Source: Lumnitzera littorea (taxonomy: Eukaryota > Streptophyta > Magnoliopsida > Myrtales > Combretaceae). From it: a DNA stretch of 64,000 nucleotides. The position numbers and the translations under genes are program-made. Each line of letters begins with the position of its first letter. Position 1 is the first letter of the stretch. The stretch is from contig JAMXBB010000004.1 of assembly GCA_024138015.1 (NCBI GenBank), positions 9,041,821-9,105,820 of the forward strand. The letters are read 5' to 3'. A model generated the notes under the pieces. It saw only the letters and a program-made list of their open reading frames with translations, made no database searches and was not told the origin of the DNA. Positions 1-13,429 of this stretch are shown piece after piece.

Positions 1-27
1 TATATATATATATATATATATATATAT
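1..27. repeat. (TA)n microsatellite
   Basis: Uninterrupted TA dinucleotides run from the first base and are probably cut by the window edge. AT-rich DNA with further TATATA clusters follows to about 130. Confidence 0.95.
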
Positions 28-339
28 CCATTTTTTGGCAATTTTTGTTAAATTTTACTAATTTATTTTAAAGTTAACATTAATATATATGTATATAAAT
101 ATATATAATATAAATATATATTACTAAATATATTATCTTAGTAATTTTTTTATTTTACATATTTTTCTTATTTTTTATTTTTCCAATTTCCTTCTTATAA
201 TTTTTCATTAATTTTAACATTATTCTATAACTTTTTTAATACCTTAGTTAATGTTTAATATTTTATTATATTATTTATTTAAAATAAATACATTGACCAA
301 TAAAATGTTGCAACGTGTTAATGGATAAATGATAATTTA

Positions 340-615
340 GTTTCATTCGTTAAAAGGACTATATTGTAAATTTTTGCAACTCAAATGAAAATTTCGAAAC
401 ATTAAAAACTAAAACAGAAAAAAAAAAAAAAAGAGAAACAAACATTAAAGACTTTTTTATACTTTTCCAATTTAAAATATAACGCTGTCAATTAGAGTAA
501 CTATGTGTAAATTTTTGCAAATATTGACGATTTAAATGAAAATTTCAAAATATAAAGGACTGAAATAGTAAATGAGATAAATACTAAGGACTTTTTTATA
601 CATTTTCCTTTTTAA
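340..615. repeat. Diverged ~150-bp direct repeat
   Basis: Two blocks share the string GTAAATTTTTGCAA, followed by AATGAAAATTTC, and later GACTTTTTTATAC then TTTTCC with a T/A-rich run. The first lies at about 365-475 and the second at about 508-612. A poly(A) run of about 14 bases interrupts the first copy. This looks like an old tandem duplication or the inside of an unidentified element. Confidence 0.6.
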
Positions 616-1569
616 AAACTACCTACCGATATTAGTATATGCCTAAATGTCATTAGTATTTGTACACTGCTCATCCAAACACATACTATATTGATATCAA
701 AGAATCTTTTTTCACACAACAAGAGAATGAAAGCAAAAGATAACAAATCTTAATGTGCTTGGATTAAACCATTTCAAAATTTACTAACTAGAAAAGTATA
801 TAGTTCTCAAAATTTGGAAACTTGTTGAGCTATACACTAAGTCTAACATGTCCTCCACTATATAAACAATTCAAACTTCTCATTTTAACATTGATCAATT
901 CAAAAAAATAAAAGCAAATAAAGAAAGAAAGAGAGAAAGATAAAGCCAATATCGAACCTTGCTTCTAGACCCTTCTCTTTCTTTGTTCCCCATTTCTTTT
1001 CATAAATGAGTTTAGAAAATTAATTTGCTGCAAAGGATTCTTCCAATTGCCCATATCTAATGGCTAAGACTTATTAGGTGGGAGAGAGAGAGAATAGTCA
1101 TGATCCCCTTAAACACATGAGTAACTTTTGTGAAAATATGATCCATATAATTTTAAGTCAAAAGGTACCCCAATCTCCCTCTAGTAAGATCAAGTGAGAT
1201 CTAAAGCCATATAATGCAAGAGCGCTCACATGTTTTGCTTCTTCTTTCACCTAAATTTCCAAATCCAACTCGCTCCTGACCTTAGATGGGTGGGAACTAT
1301 TGGAAATCAAAGGAAACGAAAAGAAAGGTAACTCGAAAAAAAGGAAAAAATAAGATGAATTGGATGGAAAGATTTTCACTCTAAAGGTCCAAATTTTTCT
1401 CCTCAAATTTGCAGAAAAATCTATGGAAATAGGTAGAAATCTTATGAACTTACAAAAATGCCCTTAAACTAACATACTGTTCATCTTCTTCTTCAATGAA
1501 TCTATTGCCTTACTTCTCTCTTCTCTCGGTTATCAAAATCTAGGTTTTCTATTCCTTCTTGTGGTTGGA

Positions 1570-1765
1570 TTCTACCAGGTGTTACTACTCTTCTCTCTCT
1601 CTGTTCATTTCTCTCTTAATCTTAGAATCTCTCTCTCTCTCTCTCTTCTAGTTCTTTTACACATAAAAGTATCCTCTCTCTCTATTCATTTCTCTCTCAA
1701 TCTCATAAGCTCCCGTTGCCTCTCCCCTCTCTCTCTCTCAGCAGTCTATCGTCTCTCTATCTATT
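1570..1765. repeat. CT-rich low-complexity tract
   Basis: Repeated CTCTCTCT blocks alternate with two copies of a TCTAGTTCTTTTACACATAA segment about 120 bases apart (near 1647 and 1765), so part of the tract is locally duplicated. The open frame across it is a by-product of composition. Confidence 0.8.
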
Positions 1766-4700
1766 CTAGTTCTTTTACACATAAAAGGATAATTTAGCCA
1801 AGTTCAAAAAATATTTCCACAACTTTCCATTTATTTTCACTTTTTATATCCAAACAATAACAAAATTTATATTTCCTTTCATATCTTTTTTTTTCTATAC
1901 CTTTCATCCAATTTCTACTCTCATAATAAAAGTTTTCCTCAGCCAAAAAAGTGACATTTACTTGTTGGTTTCCTTTTCAAAAGAAATGCCGATTCACTAA
2001 AGTAAATTTCAACAGAACACTAAGTGCAGAAAATAACACTAAACTATCTAGAAGGATCGTGGACATATAAAGTTTAGTAAATAGTTATTTAAAGAATTTG
2101 AATCCCAAAAAGAAAAAAAAAAAAGAAAAAAGAAAAATAGTTACTTTTCAATAAAAACATCGCCTGCTTCCTGTTAGTTGAAGATTCAAATCATTTCAAT
2201 CATTATAATCATTATTTAGATGTCGACATCATTATGTAACTGCTTTTAACTAAAAATATCAAAAATTGAACTTTTTTCTTAATATCAACAATTTAAAAAA
2301 AAAAAGTTGTCTAGGATTTTTTGACATTCCATATCATCAAAAATTCAAATTATAATTTTCACATCGACATCCAGGCTATTTATCAAAAATGACATCACAT
2401 AAAATACAATGCCTAAGAATAAATTTGTCTTCCTCCATTATGGATATTTACACCCCTCATTCCCAACTCACCCTCACTCCTTGAGGGAATTTATTATCAA
2501 TGTTCTTTTTGCAATTTTGTCCTCCACCATTTTAGGTAAATGCTTAGCCTTCAACATATATTACGTTTCCGGTCGTATGATGGAAAATCAAAAGAAATAT
2601 TAAGCTAATGTTGTACTAAGGGTAGATGGGTATAGGGTGAGCAAGATATAGGTCCTACCTACACCTTCTTTTATGAGTATAAATTCCGAAACTTTACCAT
2701 CCGTATTCTACTTTGTGATACCTTAAAACCACCTTATATCCTGTAGATTGTACAAGTATAGAATAATCTGTAAAACCTATAGATTTTTTTCTTTATAAAT
2801 TTTATTATGGCTATTTTTTCAAAACATAAAATAAATCTGATCTTTAGAAATAAAAAACAATAGATCAATTTAGCCAATCTTTCAAATGATACCAACAAAT
2901 GGAGTTTATTGAGGTTTATTTCTAACCTTTTTTGCTTCTTAAATGGCTCTTTAACCATTATTATTATTGATGAATTTTTACGAAAGTATTATACAAAACA
3001 TCCTTTATGTAAATAAAATATCATTTGGTAATAATCACATTATAGAGATATTTAAGGGAGATAAACATCATACTTAACGCAAGATTTACAAAGTTTATTA
3101 AAATTTATATAAAAGATTTACTAGATTATATGACTTAATAATTATAGATATAACGATAATATATGATTAAACAATTAATCATGAACAAATGAAGACATAA
3201 CTGGAAAATGAAACAAAATATAAATTGAAACTAAATTATTTTGCTTCCTTAAAATACATGCATCAACAAAATAATCTTCCAATACTCTAAGAATCGGATT
3301 TCACTTTAATAATAATATCAAATCTTTTATCAAATATAAAATAAAGTAACTATTCCACTATAAAAAACAAGTAACAAATGTACTTTTGTCTTTTAGGTCG
3401 TACTAGAAGTAAAAACTAAAAAATCAAATTCATCTTTCAAACTTTACTAGATGATGGATTTAGCAAAGGAGAAGAGAGCATAAAGAAAATGATAACAACG
3501 TAAAGACTAAAGACTAAATATAAAAGGGAAGGGACTAACAAGTGTTTAATTTAGGGTTTTCAATAAGCAAAGCTTTATTTTATTTTAATGAAATGGTATT
3601 ATTTATTTATTTATTTTATTATTATTATAGGGTGAGGACCTAGTTGTACTCGATATGTTTCAAAATATAGGTTCCAGGATGGTATAGATACTTTGATTTC
3701 TTACTCGTATCCCAATATGTGGAAACAACTTTCAAGAAATTATTATCGAAAACCTACCCTATAGTTTTAATTATCCATCCAAAATCTATCCAATCAAGTA
3801 GGGTCCAATGAATACCCTATACAATATAGTCACCAACTCAGCCCTGTGTTATACAATCAAATTATTAGACTTGCCTATGAATAGAATTTATACTCATAAA
3901 ATTGTTTGTCTATCATTTAAACTCTGAAGCAATTGTTTGAAAATATTGCCAAATAAGTAAGATGAAAATACTAACAAAGTAGACACAAGCAACCAAAACC
4001 AAAATAAGAATCCAAAGGGTGAAATAAACGTGAAAGGTGAATGGTTTTGGAATATAGAACCTGAAAATGCTGTTTGAAAAATTGGTTGCTTTTGTTTTAT
4101 TGGTTGAAATTATCAATTTAGAGTTTTATAGATGAAAGAAAAGGGTAGAAGATGGGGATTACTAATTGTCGTCCGCCATTTCTTCTCACAATGCATAGGC
4201 AGCTTCGCAATATTATCGTTTTCGACCTTTTTATTTCACAATTAAATTTTAAAAGCCAATGGTGTTTTTTTGATAAATAGAACACAAGTTGTAAAAAGAA
4301 CTAGGTATGGCTAGGAAAAAAAAATACAGGAAAATTACATAGGAAGGAATCAATAACTAAATTTAAATAGAGGATCCCATTATAACCTTGTTATAACGCC
4401 GTTAAAATAAGTTGACGTGATTATTACTTGATATATGGTGCTTACATGGTATTAATGTGATGCTCAAATGTCGACTTTTTGCAAATGAAAAATAATGTAA
4501 AAAATTATAAAAATGAAAGAATAATTAAAATATTATAAAAGAACAAAAATAAAGAAGATAAAAATTTATATAATTATATATGAATAATTGATATAATTAA
4601 TAAAAAAAGAGAATAATTAAAAAATTTGAGAATAATTAAAAATGTTGGAAAAATAAAAAAAAAAATCATAAGAAGAAAAAAAGTAGAAAAATAAAAAATA

Positions 4701-5322
4701 AGCTGCTCAGGCCAACCCTTAATCTGAGTCGATTAAATAGGAAATTATAATGGTGTATCAATTAGCAGAATGAGATATTGGTTCAAACATTGTTGATAGA
4801 TCATGCTCCTAGCAACGTCATAACAAGTGACAAATTCAGTATAAGAATTAATATATCGACAAACAGTAACAAAATAGATCCCTATAAAATGTTTCATAAA
4901 TAATAAGTATGTGGGCTTAGTCATATTTTGTGTAAGTGTTGAGCTATGGTTTTAGCACATTTGAAAGTAGAAGCCAAGTTGCCTTAGACCTTGAACTATT
5001 AGGATTTTGTTGCCTGTTTTAACAAAATATAAATGTATATTAATGAATCTACTTATTGTATTTAGTAAGCTATAGATTTATGTGCAATTGCTATCTACTT
5101 GGTTTCACTATTCACCCCTAATGGAATTGTTCATATTTCAAGTATATTGTATAGTTTAGACTTCTAGACTAGGATAGGAGTGGTATAGTGCAACTGACGA
5201 GTAATAGGTAAACTTAAACAAGTTTACATTAATGAGTTTTTTGTAGCTTTTATAAATATCTTTGGAGATGGTATAATTTAATAAACAAAGTGATGTAACA
5301 TAAGAATTTAGAGTTTTCTCTC

Positions 5323-6980
5323 ATGGACCCTCCTCTCTCAAGCAAACCCTCATCTTCATCTAATCAAAATTGCTCATTTTCCTTTGTAAAAGAAAAAAAA
5401 AAGGGTTTTACGAAAATTGAAGATCTAGAACACGATTTTTGCAAGGATTCTCTTCCCATTCATAAGAAACTCAAAGCAACCCTTCACCAAATGTTTCTAA
5501 ACAAGTTGAGCCAACAAAAACGAAAAGCTATAGGGATACAATTCTCAATAACTTGGACTCAAAATATGCTCAAGCCATTGATCTTAAAGGGTTAGATGAA
5601 GTAGAGTAGATGGAAGATAGCTCTAAAGATGACGAATGTCCAGAGGAAGTTTAAATGAGTCAAAAATGACCCTTTAGGTATGAAAACCATTGTCTTCTCC
5701 TTACAATAGACAGGAAAAAAAAAAAAAGCTATATGCTCGATGAAAGCATGCAATCATCATTAAGATTTTCAATTTATCTCCGTGCTATAAACTTTTGTTT
5801 AAAAAAACTCACAATTATGTGATGCATTATAAATAACTTTTCAATGACTTCGAGATTCTATGTTTTTTTTTTTTTTTTTCAAAACCCTGAAGATTTGAAC
5901 CTAATCATTAGAGATGCTCCTTGGTTCATAAATAGCCATTTCTTAACTAGTAGAAGATGAGAACCAAATTTTAGACTCTCTACATCTGCTTTTAGCTTAG
6001 TTGCAAAGTGAGTGAGAATATAGGAGCTTCCTTTAGAATTTTATGATCTAGAAGCATTAAAACATATAGGAAAGGCAATTGGGCCAATTCTTCAAGTTTA
6101 TACTTTTACTTATAATGCTAAAAGAGGTAAATTTGCGAGGCTCTATCAAGTAAACTTTCATGAGCCACTTTAATTAAAATTGATAACATGGTTTTTAAGC
6201 TACAATATGAAGGTATAAGGTCTTTTTGTCAATTTTGTAGATGTATCGGCCATACTTCAAAGGGATTTCCTATTAGGATAGAGGATGAAAAGAATGCAAC
6301 CATAGACTCTAAAGTTGAATCAAATCAAACTCTCCCAAGTAATCCTCAAGTTTCACTTGAGCCATCTTAACAACATTTGGGTGATAATCAAGGTTTAGCC
6401 TCAAGCAAAAATAAGGATAAGCAAAAGCAAACCTAAGAAACCTCTAAGCTTAACTCATTTAGCAACGTAAGCCTTGCTAAGTAAACTTTTAATCAAGATT
6501 TTGGGCTGTAGGAACAACCTAGCCCATATAAAGAGGAGTGTATAATAACCATACTACCATTTCAAGGTCTAATACATCAAATCACATCTCTATTAGTTAA
6601 TCAACTAGAATATCAGGAAATCTTATTAGAGGAAATCCTTCTAAAAGCTCCAAAAATAGACAAACCAAGTAGGTAACAAAAATTCCTTATAATAACATGA
6701 CATTAACTACAACAAAAAATGACTCCTTTAAACTTAGAAATACCCACTTGATGACAGACACTAATGACTTTGTCAATGAAAAGATTGAGAGTAATGAGGA
6801 ATTAAATGCCTAAATTAACAGCTACCCTCCTTTTACCTTTCAAGTTTCTTCCTTAAATATGTCATCTTCTACTACACAAAGGAAGAGAGTTACAATCTAT
6901 AAAAACTTAGCCAAAAAGCAATCACACAATGGATCAAAGAGCAATTTTGACCTTTGTAACAAGAGTACAGTGGCTACACT
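5323..6980 (+). pseudogene. L1-type LINE ORF1 remnant (DUF4283 plus zinc knuckle)
   Basis: Plant L1-type LINE ORF1 proteins bind the element RNA and typically carry a DUF4283 domain followed by a CCHC zinc knuckle. Here an ATG at 5323 opens a Ser-rich leader. A DUF4283-like stretch at about 5880-6170 includes NPEDLNLIIRDAPWF and GPILQVYTFT. A knuckle in the frame from 6188 reads YEGIRSFCQFC followed by IGHTSKG. The usual last Cys of the CX2CX4HX4C pattern is Phe. Several in-frame stops and frame changes separate the blocks, so this is a dead copy. A basic, Ser-rich tail continues to about 6960 and stops where a gypsy LTR begins at 6984. It may be the other half of the LINE ORF2 at 23.2 kb, split by the nested insertions, but endonuclease and N-terminal RT are missing, so that link is inference. 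Confidence 0.75.
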
Positions 6981-6983
6981 CAT

Positions 6984-9900
6984 TGATAAGCCACACCAAT
7001 AACAAGCAAAGTCGACCATATCAAGGGTAAGTCCAAGCTTGCCGAAAACTTGAAATGGAAGGTGATGAAGTATAGGAAACAGAAACAGAAAAGTAATCAA
7101 GCAAATACCCACTAAAGATTCTAAGGATATAACACACTAAGGAACCTCCCTAAAATCATAGAACTAGCTCAATATGACGCATAAGAAGTTTAATAAGGTC
7201 ATTCGTCACCTAACCTTACTTAAGAGTTAAGATAAGAGTAGAAAAGAAGGAGTAAGCATAACAACTCACAAAAGGAAAAATGTAGTATGTTTAGTATCAG
7301 ATAATTGTTGTGGCCACAATGTATAAGGGTATTTATACCCGATAATTTAGGGAAACCTTTTAAAGGTGGAAAAGATAAAAAGGGTATTGTTTAAAAGAAG
7401 TAAAATATAAGGAATGTAAAAGGGTATAAATAAAAAACCAAGAAAATAAGTAATGGCACTACATATGCTTTTATGTGGTTGTTCAAACACATAGTTGTCC
7501 GACCATGTGGCTGGTAGCCAGTGGCTAGGTTTCTGGCATAATAAACAAAATTATACAACTAGTTAAGCAGTTGCCGAGTGTAAGCCCTAAAGCCAAGCCA
7601 AGTAACCGTAGCTTTGAGCTTAAAACCCAAGGTTTAGGACGATCGGCTAAGGGATCCGATCAAACCCAAATTATAAACTATTTAGCAAAATACCAGTAAA
7701 AATGACCCTATAAACTTAAATTTAAGAAAATAAGTAGTAAAATAGGAGACTATAAAATTTTCAAATTTTAAGCATAATAACTTCTAATTACCGAAAAGGC
7801 AAAAAGTGTAATATAATAACTAATAAATTATTAGAGATAGATTATATGTATACTAAAAATTTTAGAATGACCAAAATAATATTTAGGAATGTTCACGTGT
7901 ACCCCACATGTATTTATGTATAAATAAAAATACTCGTAATTACTAAAATTGGCCAAAAACTAAGCAAATAATTAAAGAAAAATACAAAATAATTATGGAA
8001 AAATCAGAAAAAATCAGAAGAGGATAAACTGAAGCAAGATCAGGTCGTGGCAGGTTCAAATCAGAAAAAGAAAAATTATCCAATAAGAATTGGACAAACA
8101 AAAAGCCAAAAATTAAGGAATTGGGGCAAAATGCCATCAAATTAATGCACATTAATTTCTACAATTGTCTATAAATAAGGAAAAAAATTCCAGAAGTCAT
8201 TTGGCTAGTTTGAAATTTGAGAAAAATCGAAACACTGAAAAAATCGAGAGAAAATCAAGAAAATAAAAAAAAAAAACTATGCAGATTAGGCAAGTGAACC
8301 AAAACCATCACCCACCACCACCTGGAACCGAACCACCACCACCACCCTACACTAGAACCACCGCCTGGACCGGCCGATAACATTGGACCGGGTTTGGACG
8401 GCCCAAAAGCTTTGAACCGGTTAGTTATTTATTCACCCGATTTTTGTATAATTTTGTAAAATTATTTATTTTGCCCAAAAAATTATGAAACTTGTTATTC
8501 TGAGGTTTTATTGTACGTAGATTTAGGAAAAAATATTGATTTAGTTTAATTATGTCTAGAAATATAGGGTCCTTAACAAATTGCTCAAAACCGAGCATGA
8601 TTAAACCGGAAAATAAATAGGCTTAGGGATGTAGTTTGGAGTTCAAAATTTTTCTGTAGGATGCTCATATGATGTATAACAATGCTATGAAGCCATTTTT
8701 TTTAAATTAATTTTCGAAATTTTTAAGTTAATTTTTAGCCCTAAAATGATGGTAAAATTGGGTGATTTAGGGTTAATTAGGTGATTAGGATGTTAATTAC
8801 TGATTTGGATCTTAATTAGATGTTTAGGGAAGTTAATCTCTGCAGTGGAACCCTAATCCTAGCCTTTAGGTACTAAGTATGGTTAATTAGGGAAATTAGG
8901 TAAAGAATATAAGAAATTAGGAATATGTGAAAATGTAAATTAATAAATCTAAAAAAATAAAGTTATTTAGATAATATTATAATTGAAATCAGAAAAATAA
9001 TAAATCTGAAATAATATTTAATTTTAAGTAAATATCTCAAAATGTAAGATTTTTACACATCGGGAATAAATCCGATACCTCAATTAGGGTTAGCGTGTAC
9101 CGAATAGTTTAGAATACCAAAATTACGACCCAATAGGATATTTGAATACCCGAGCATAATATGATTAATGTCACATTGGGATTCGAGCCTAATTACGACT
9201 TAGGAATTAAAACTAGAATCTAGTTTAGGAGTCGAAACCCGAAATAGAATACAACGAATTATTAATACGTTATAGGTATACATGAGGAAAATGAGTTACA
9301 TTATGAATTAGAATAAGAATCTATAAAATATAAGTACTAAAAGAACCTATTTGTATTATAGGACACCTAGAAACAAATCAGCTCGCGACTAAAGGATCGA
9401 GTGATCGAGCAAATTCAAGTAAGTTGGGTTATTGCTTATTGTAATAGAGTACTAATTTTATAGTACTCGGAGACTTAGGCTTGTATATAATTGTGAATGT
9501 AAGTAGTTTGTGCATGTGCTTGATGTATCTGAATTTGTACTGGAATTTGTATTGTGAATGATTTTGTGACTGATTGAATTGGTATGAACTTGTTGAATAC
9601 CCTAACCGGAATTTAATCTTAGTCGACCCTAATAACCGAAAATGCCATGCATTGCAACCCGTTAGGGGATCATAGGATTCTCCAACCAAATACCGACCCC
9701 TTCGAAAGGGATAGCGCAGGATTGCAAAATGGTCCCTTCTTCATCCTCAGTCGAACTAAGTGACAGGAGAGGAGGTCGCGGCGGGGGTGAAGTCAATGGT
9801 TCGAAGGTAGTCGCGAGAGGAGCGAGGTCTCCATTGCACAAGCCTGGGTTTGGTTGTGAGCTGCTGAATAACATGGAACTCCTCAACCCGGATTGGAGCG

Positions 9901-10805
9901 GGTGAAATTTCTTTGATTTCATAACGGACCGGACCACGTTGTGCGATGACACTTGATTGTTGCATTGCATGAAAATAATTGTTTGATAACCCTGTTTGTG
10001 CTTGTATGCATTCATGAGTCTCCAATTCAACTTACTAAGCTGTAGTTGCTCATACCCTTATAGATCCTTTTGCAGGTTCTGATTTGTTATCTCTTCAAGT
10101 ACCATGTCGCCCTACAATTATCCAGAGGTTAGTCCTTTTGAAGCCAGGGGTGTGAGGATCAAGTTATTTAGCATAATGTGTAACTAGACTGACCTTGTAG
10201 TTAAAGGTTGAAGACTGTTAGTTATTCTGTAAATTAGTAAACTGTAGTGATTATGTAAAACTTCCTGGGAAGCTCTGTAGACTTATTTATAATTATCTAT
10301 GTTTTATAGAACTTTGTGATAATTATCATAATTGTAGTATAACTATTAATCGAACTGTTTACTTCAAAGCGAGGAGTCGTCGACGCCTTGTGTAGATTAT
10401 CTCTATGGTAGGCACTGTGAGGCCAGTTACTATCATAGAATGGTTTACATGGCGGGACTGTTGCGACTCTGTGACTTCGGGGCGTAACACCGAGTAAAGA
10501 TGCTATATAGAATAGAAGATTCCTCTGTAGTAAGCTCGGCTCGAACATGCTCTAGGCAATTCGAAATCCAATCTGCTAAACAGGTGATCGGGTGAGTCAT
10601 GCTATTGTTTTGATGCTCCTCAGGTCAACAAATAGAAATAATAGATAGGTACAAGAGAGTTTAACTTAAGTGAGGTAGCAGGTCAATAATCTAAATTAGC
10701 TCGGCTTCTTCAATTGTAGGCAAGAACGAGAGAATCCGCTTTATCAAACCTTCAAAACCTTGAACTCAAGCTCGAGTCAATAGTCTAGTTGCTTGATTCC
10801 TATCG
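6984..10805 (-). mobile_element. 3' LTR of a chromovirus-like Ty3/gypsy element, split by a nested solo LTR
   Basis: The left end TGATAAGCCACACC aligns with the start of the solo LTR at 37913 (TGATGCGAACCATGACC), and both continue with AAGCAAAGTCGA / AACAAAGTCGA. The right end CTTGATTCCTATCG aligns with that LTR's CTTGATTCCCATCA. After removing the nested 2.9-kb insertion and one copy of its 5-bp TSD the LTR is about 0.9 kb, matching the 852-bp solo copy. Reading on the minus strand, a polypurine tract (AGTTGGGAGTGGA, about 10806-10818) lies directly upstream, as expected for a 3' LTR, and pol follows at 10825-13425. A GGGTATAAATAC box on the minus strand near 7330 is a plausible promoter. 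The matching 5' LTR is missing, so no TSD test is possible. Confidence 0.85.
7579..10489 (-). mobile_element. Solo LTR A, 2.9 kb, with perfect TSD CCGAG
   Basis: The element starts with TGTAAGCCCTAAAG and ends GGGGCGTAACA, giving TG...CA ends with an extended imperfect inverted repeat. It is flanked on both sides by CCGAG (7574-7578 and 10490-10494), so it inserted as one unit into the older gypsy LTR. A copy of the same family lies in the opposite orientation at 49414-52447. Shared landmarks are a Pro/His-codon-like CCACCACC tract (about 8305-8350), a GATCGGATC-type motif near one end, and a block at 9660-10030 containing GGTTTGGTTGTGAGCTGCTG. No protease, RT or integrase motifs were found in either copy, which fits a long LTR rather than an internal region; a LARD-type non-autonomous element is the alternative. 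Open frames at 9662-10030 are incidental. Confidence 0.88.
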
Positions 10806-10824
10806 TCCACTCCCAACTAATTTG

Positions 10825-13425
10825 GATTTGAGATCAAATCCAACCGGTCTTCATTCTGTTCTCCTTCAAGTCGATAGGGGCTGAAGCCAACAATATTAAA
10901 AGTATAAGAAACTCCATATCCTTCAGGTAGTTCCAATTGGTTGGCATTGTCATTGATCTTTTGGAGTATTCTAAATGGACCTTTGGCTTAGGTAGACAAC
11001 TTGCTTTTCCTCTTACTCGGAAACCTTTCTTTGCTTAAATGCAACCATACTAAGTCACCAAGCTAAAACTATATTGTTTTCCTTCCTTTACCCTTCTCCC
11101 TCAACTCCGTAGTAGCTTGATCAATTTGTCGGGCAATCTTTTGATAGATTTGTTGAAAGGACTATGCTCGAGCTCTTACATCTGGGTCTTCTTGAGTGCT
11201 AAGGCATAATCAATGGGTAGCTCTGGGTTGGAGCCATAGACAACTTTAAAGGACGTTTATTTGGTGGTGCTATATACTGTTCGATTGTAAGAAAATTCCA
11301 TGACGGGTAAAGAGACATCCCAATCAGCCAAGTTTTTCCCTACTACAGCTCAGAGCAATGAACCTAAAAAGCAATTGACAACATCTATCTGGCCATCAGT
11401 TTAAGGGTTACAAGAAGTGCTAAAACGGAGTTTGGTTCCCATTTAATACTAGAAAGTCCTCTAGGAATGGCTCAAAAACTTTGGGTCCCAATCTAATACC
11501 ATACTTTTCGATACACATGTAACAAACAAAAACAAACAATCTCCAACAAAAAGAGAAAAGCAATAGCTAAAGTATCCTTAGTTTTAGTGTAAGGCATAAA
11601 ATGTGCCATTTTATTGAATATGTCAACGACAACCATCACTAAATCTTTGCTTCAGGCAATTTATGGTAATCCAATGACAAATTCCATGCTCAATTCATTC
11701 CAAGGTCTAAACGAGATAGGTAAAGCCATTGCTTTCCCTTGTTCAACTCAATTTTTGGCCCACTTACATGTAGCACGGTTCTCAACAACCTAATGCACAT
11801 CTTGCCACGTATTAGGCCAAAAGAATTTGCCATTCAACAACTCGCATGTTCTTCTTTCTCCAAGATATTGAGAAAGCCCACCAAAATGAGCTTCTCTCAC
11901 TAGCAACTCTCTCAAAAAACAAGTTAACAAACATAACTTGTCACCTCAGAACAAATAATTATCCTCTATATGATATTCATCAATTATTCTTCTCTCTCCA
12001 TAAGGCTTATATATTGGGCTAAAGTGAGGGTCATGTTGATACTGCCCTTTAATGTTTGCAAAACCCAAAAGTCTAGTCTATAACTCGGTTAAGAGGGTAT
12101 GTCTCCTTGATAAGGCATCAACAACCACATTGGTCCTCCCTTGCTTGTATTTTATCACAAAGTTGAAACCTTCCAAGAATTTAACCCATCGTACTTATCT
12201 GTTTGATAACTTAATCTAACTTATAAGATCCCTCATTGACTCATGATCAATATAAATAACAAACTCTCTCGACAGTAAATTATGTTACCACACTTGGAGT
12301 GCTCAAATAAGTGCTAGGAGTTCTTTATCATATACAAAATAATTCAACTAAGGTACTTATACCTTCTCATTATGGTAAGCAACAGGTCAACCTTCTTGCA
12401 TCAACACAGTACCTATGTTAATACCTAATGCATCACATTCAAGCTCAAATATTTTCTTAAAATTAAGTAACACTAACACAAGTGTAGAGGTCAATCTCTC
12501 CCCACTTAAAGTCAGTGTTCTTCTTCGTTAGCTCGATAAAGGTGCAACAATGGTACTGAAACCTTTAATGAATCGTTGATAAAAGGATACTATTATATGA
12601 AAACTTCTTACCTTAGCATAGGTAGTTGGGGTTAGCCATTCGACAATTGCTCGAATCTTATCATCATCAACTCATAAGCCTCTTCCACCAACTACATATC
12701 CTAAGAAAACAACTTCCTCCTAGCATAAACAACACTTCTTCAAGTTACTAAACAGTGGCTCTACTCGGAGCACATCAAATACAACTCGAAGATAGTCTAA
12801 ATGGCTTAACAGGTTGACACTGTACACATGGATGCCATCAGAGTAGACCACGACACACTTTCTGATCAAATTTCTCAATATACAATTCATCAACCTCATG
12901 AAAGTGCTTAGGATATTTGATAAGCCAAAAGGCATTACCATCTATTCATAAGGACTATGTTGAGTCTTAAATGCAGTTTTCCATTTGTCTCCTCATCTCA
13001 TCCAAATCTAATGGTAGTTAGAATTTAGGTCAATCTTGCTAAAGATTCTAGCTAAATTCAATTCATCAAGCATGTCATCTAACCTTGTGATGGGGTATCT
13101 ATTCTTAATCACAATTTTGTTCATAGCTTTACTATCTATGTACATATGCCAAATACGATCTTTTTTCGACACAAAGAGGGTTAGCACAGCATAGAGACTA
13201 AAACTTTCTCTTGCATATCATTTCTCTAGTAGCTTGTTGACTTGTTTATGGAGCTCTGCAGCTTGTTCAGGATTCATCCAATAAGCAGGCTTATTCCACA
13301 AGGCAGCTTTAAGTATCAAGTCAATGTAATGCTCAATCCGTCTAAAAGGGGGTAGTCCTTCAAGTAATTGTTTAGGAAATAGATCAACATATTTGTTGAA
13401 TGGCTCTCTAATCTATATGGGTAGC
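10825..13425 (-). pseudogene. 5'-truncated Ty3/gypsy pol (RT, RNase H, integrase), chromovirus-like
   Basis: Reading leftward, an RT block at about 13425-12600 contains ELHKQVNKLLE, a degenerate FSKIDL and VMPFGLSN. The catalytic site reads YSDGIHVYS where the family has Y-x-D-D, so the second Asp is lost. RNase H follows with ALSRR at its end (about 12105). Integrase shows GKFFWPNTWQDV in its zinc-finger part (about 11810), then a core beginning MEFVIGLP. The last block reads KGPFRILQKINDNANQL (about 10950) and TFNIVGFSPY, the usual integrase C-terminus of this group. Many stops and frameshifts make it a pseudogene. Gag, protease, PBS and the 5' LTR are absent; sequence right of about 13440 is unrelated spacer and L-family LTR. 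The neighbouring PPT and 3' LTR belong to it. Confidence 0.85.
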
Positions 13426-13429
13426 TAAT

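Larger units (their letters stand above)
28..5322. other. AT-rich intergenic DNA without recognisable genes
   Basis: No open frame here has domain-like composition. The few ATG-started frames of 60-80 codons are low-complexity: a Ser/Leu-rich one lies in the CT-rich tract at 1561-1797, and hydrophobic Phe/Ile/Leu-rich ones lie at 2734-2958 and 3913-4116. Homopolymer runs occur at about 419-432, 2110-2135 and 2292-2305. From about 4680 the sequence may include 5' leader of the LINE remnant that follows, but no boundary is visible. Confidence 0.6.

Noticed and set aside
1561..1797. Ser/Leu-rich 78-codon frame
   Set aside because: It lies in a CT-rich low-complexity tract; the translation only reflects the repeat.
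9662..10030. 122-codon minus frame (and an overlapping 89-codon one)
   Set aside because: It lies inside solo LTR A, and the matching region in solo LTR B (about 49990-50230) does not keep it open. No domain is recognised.
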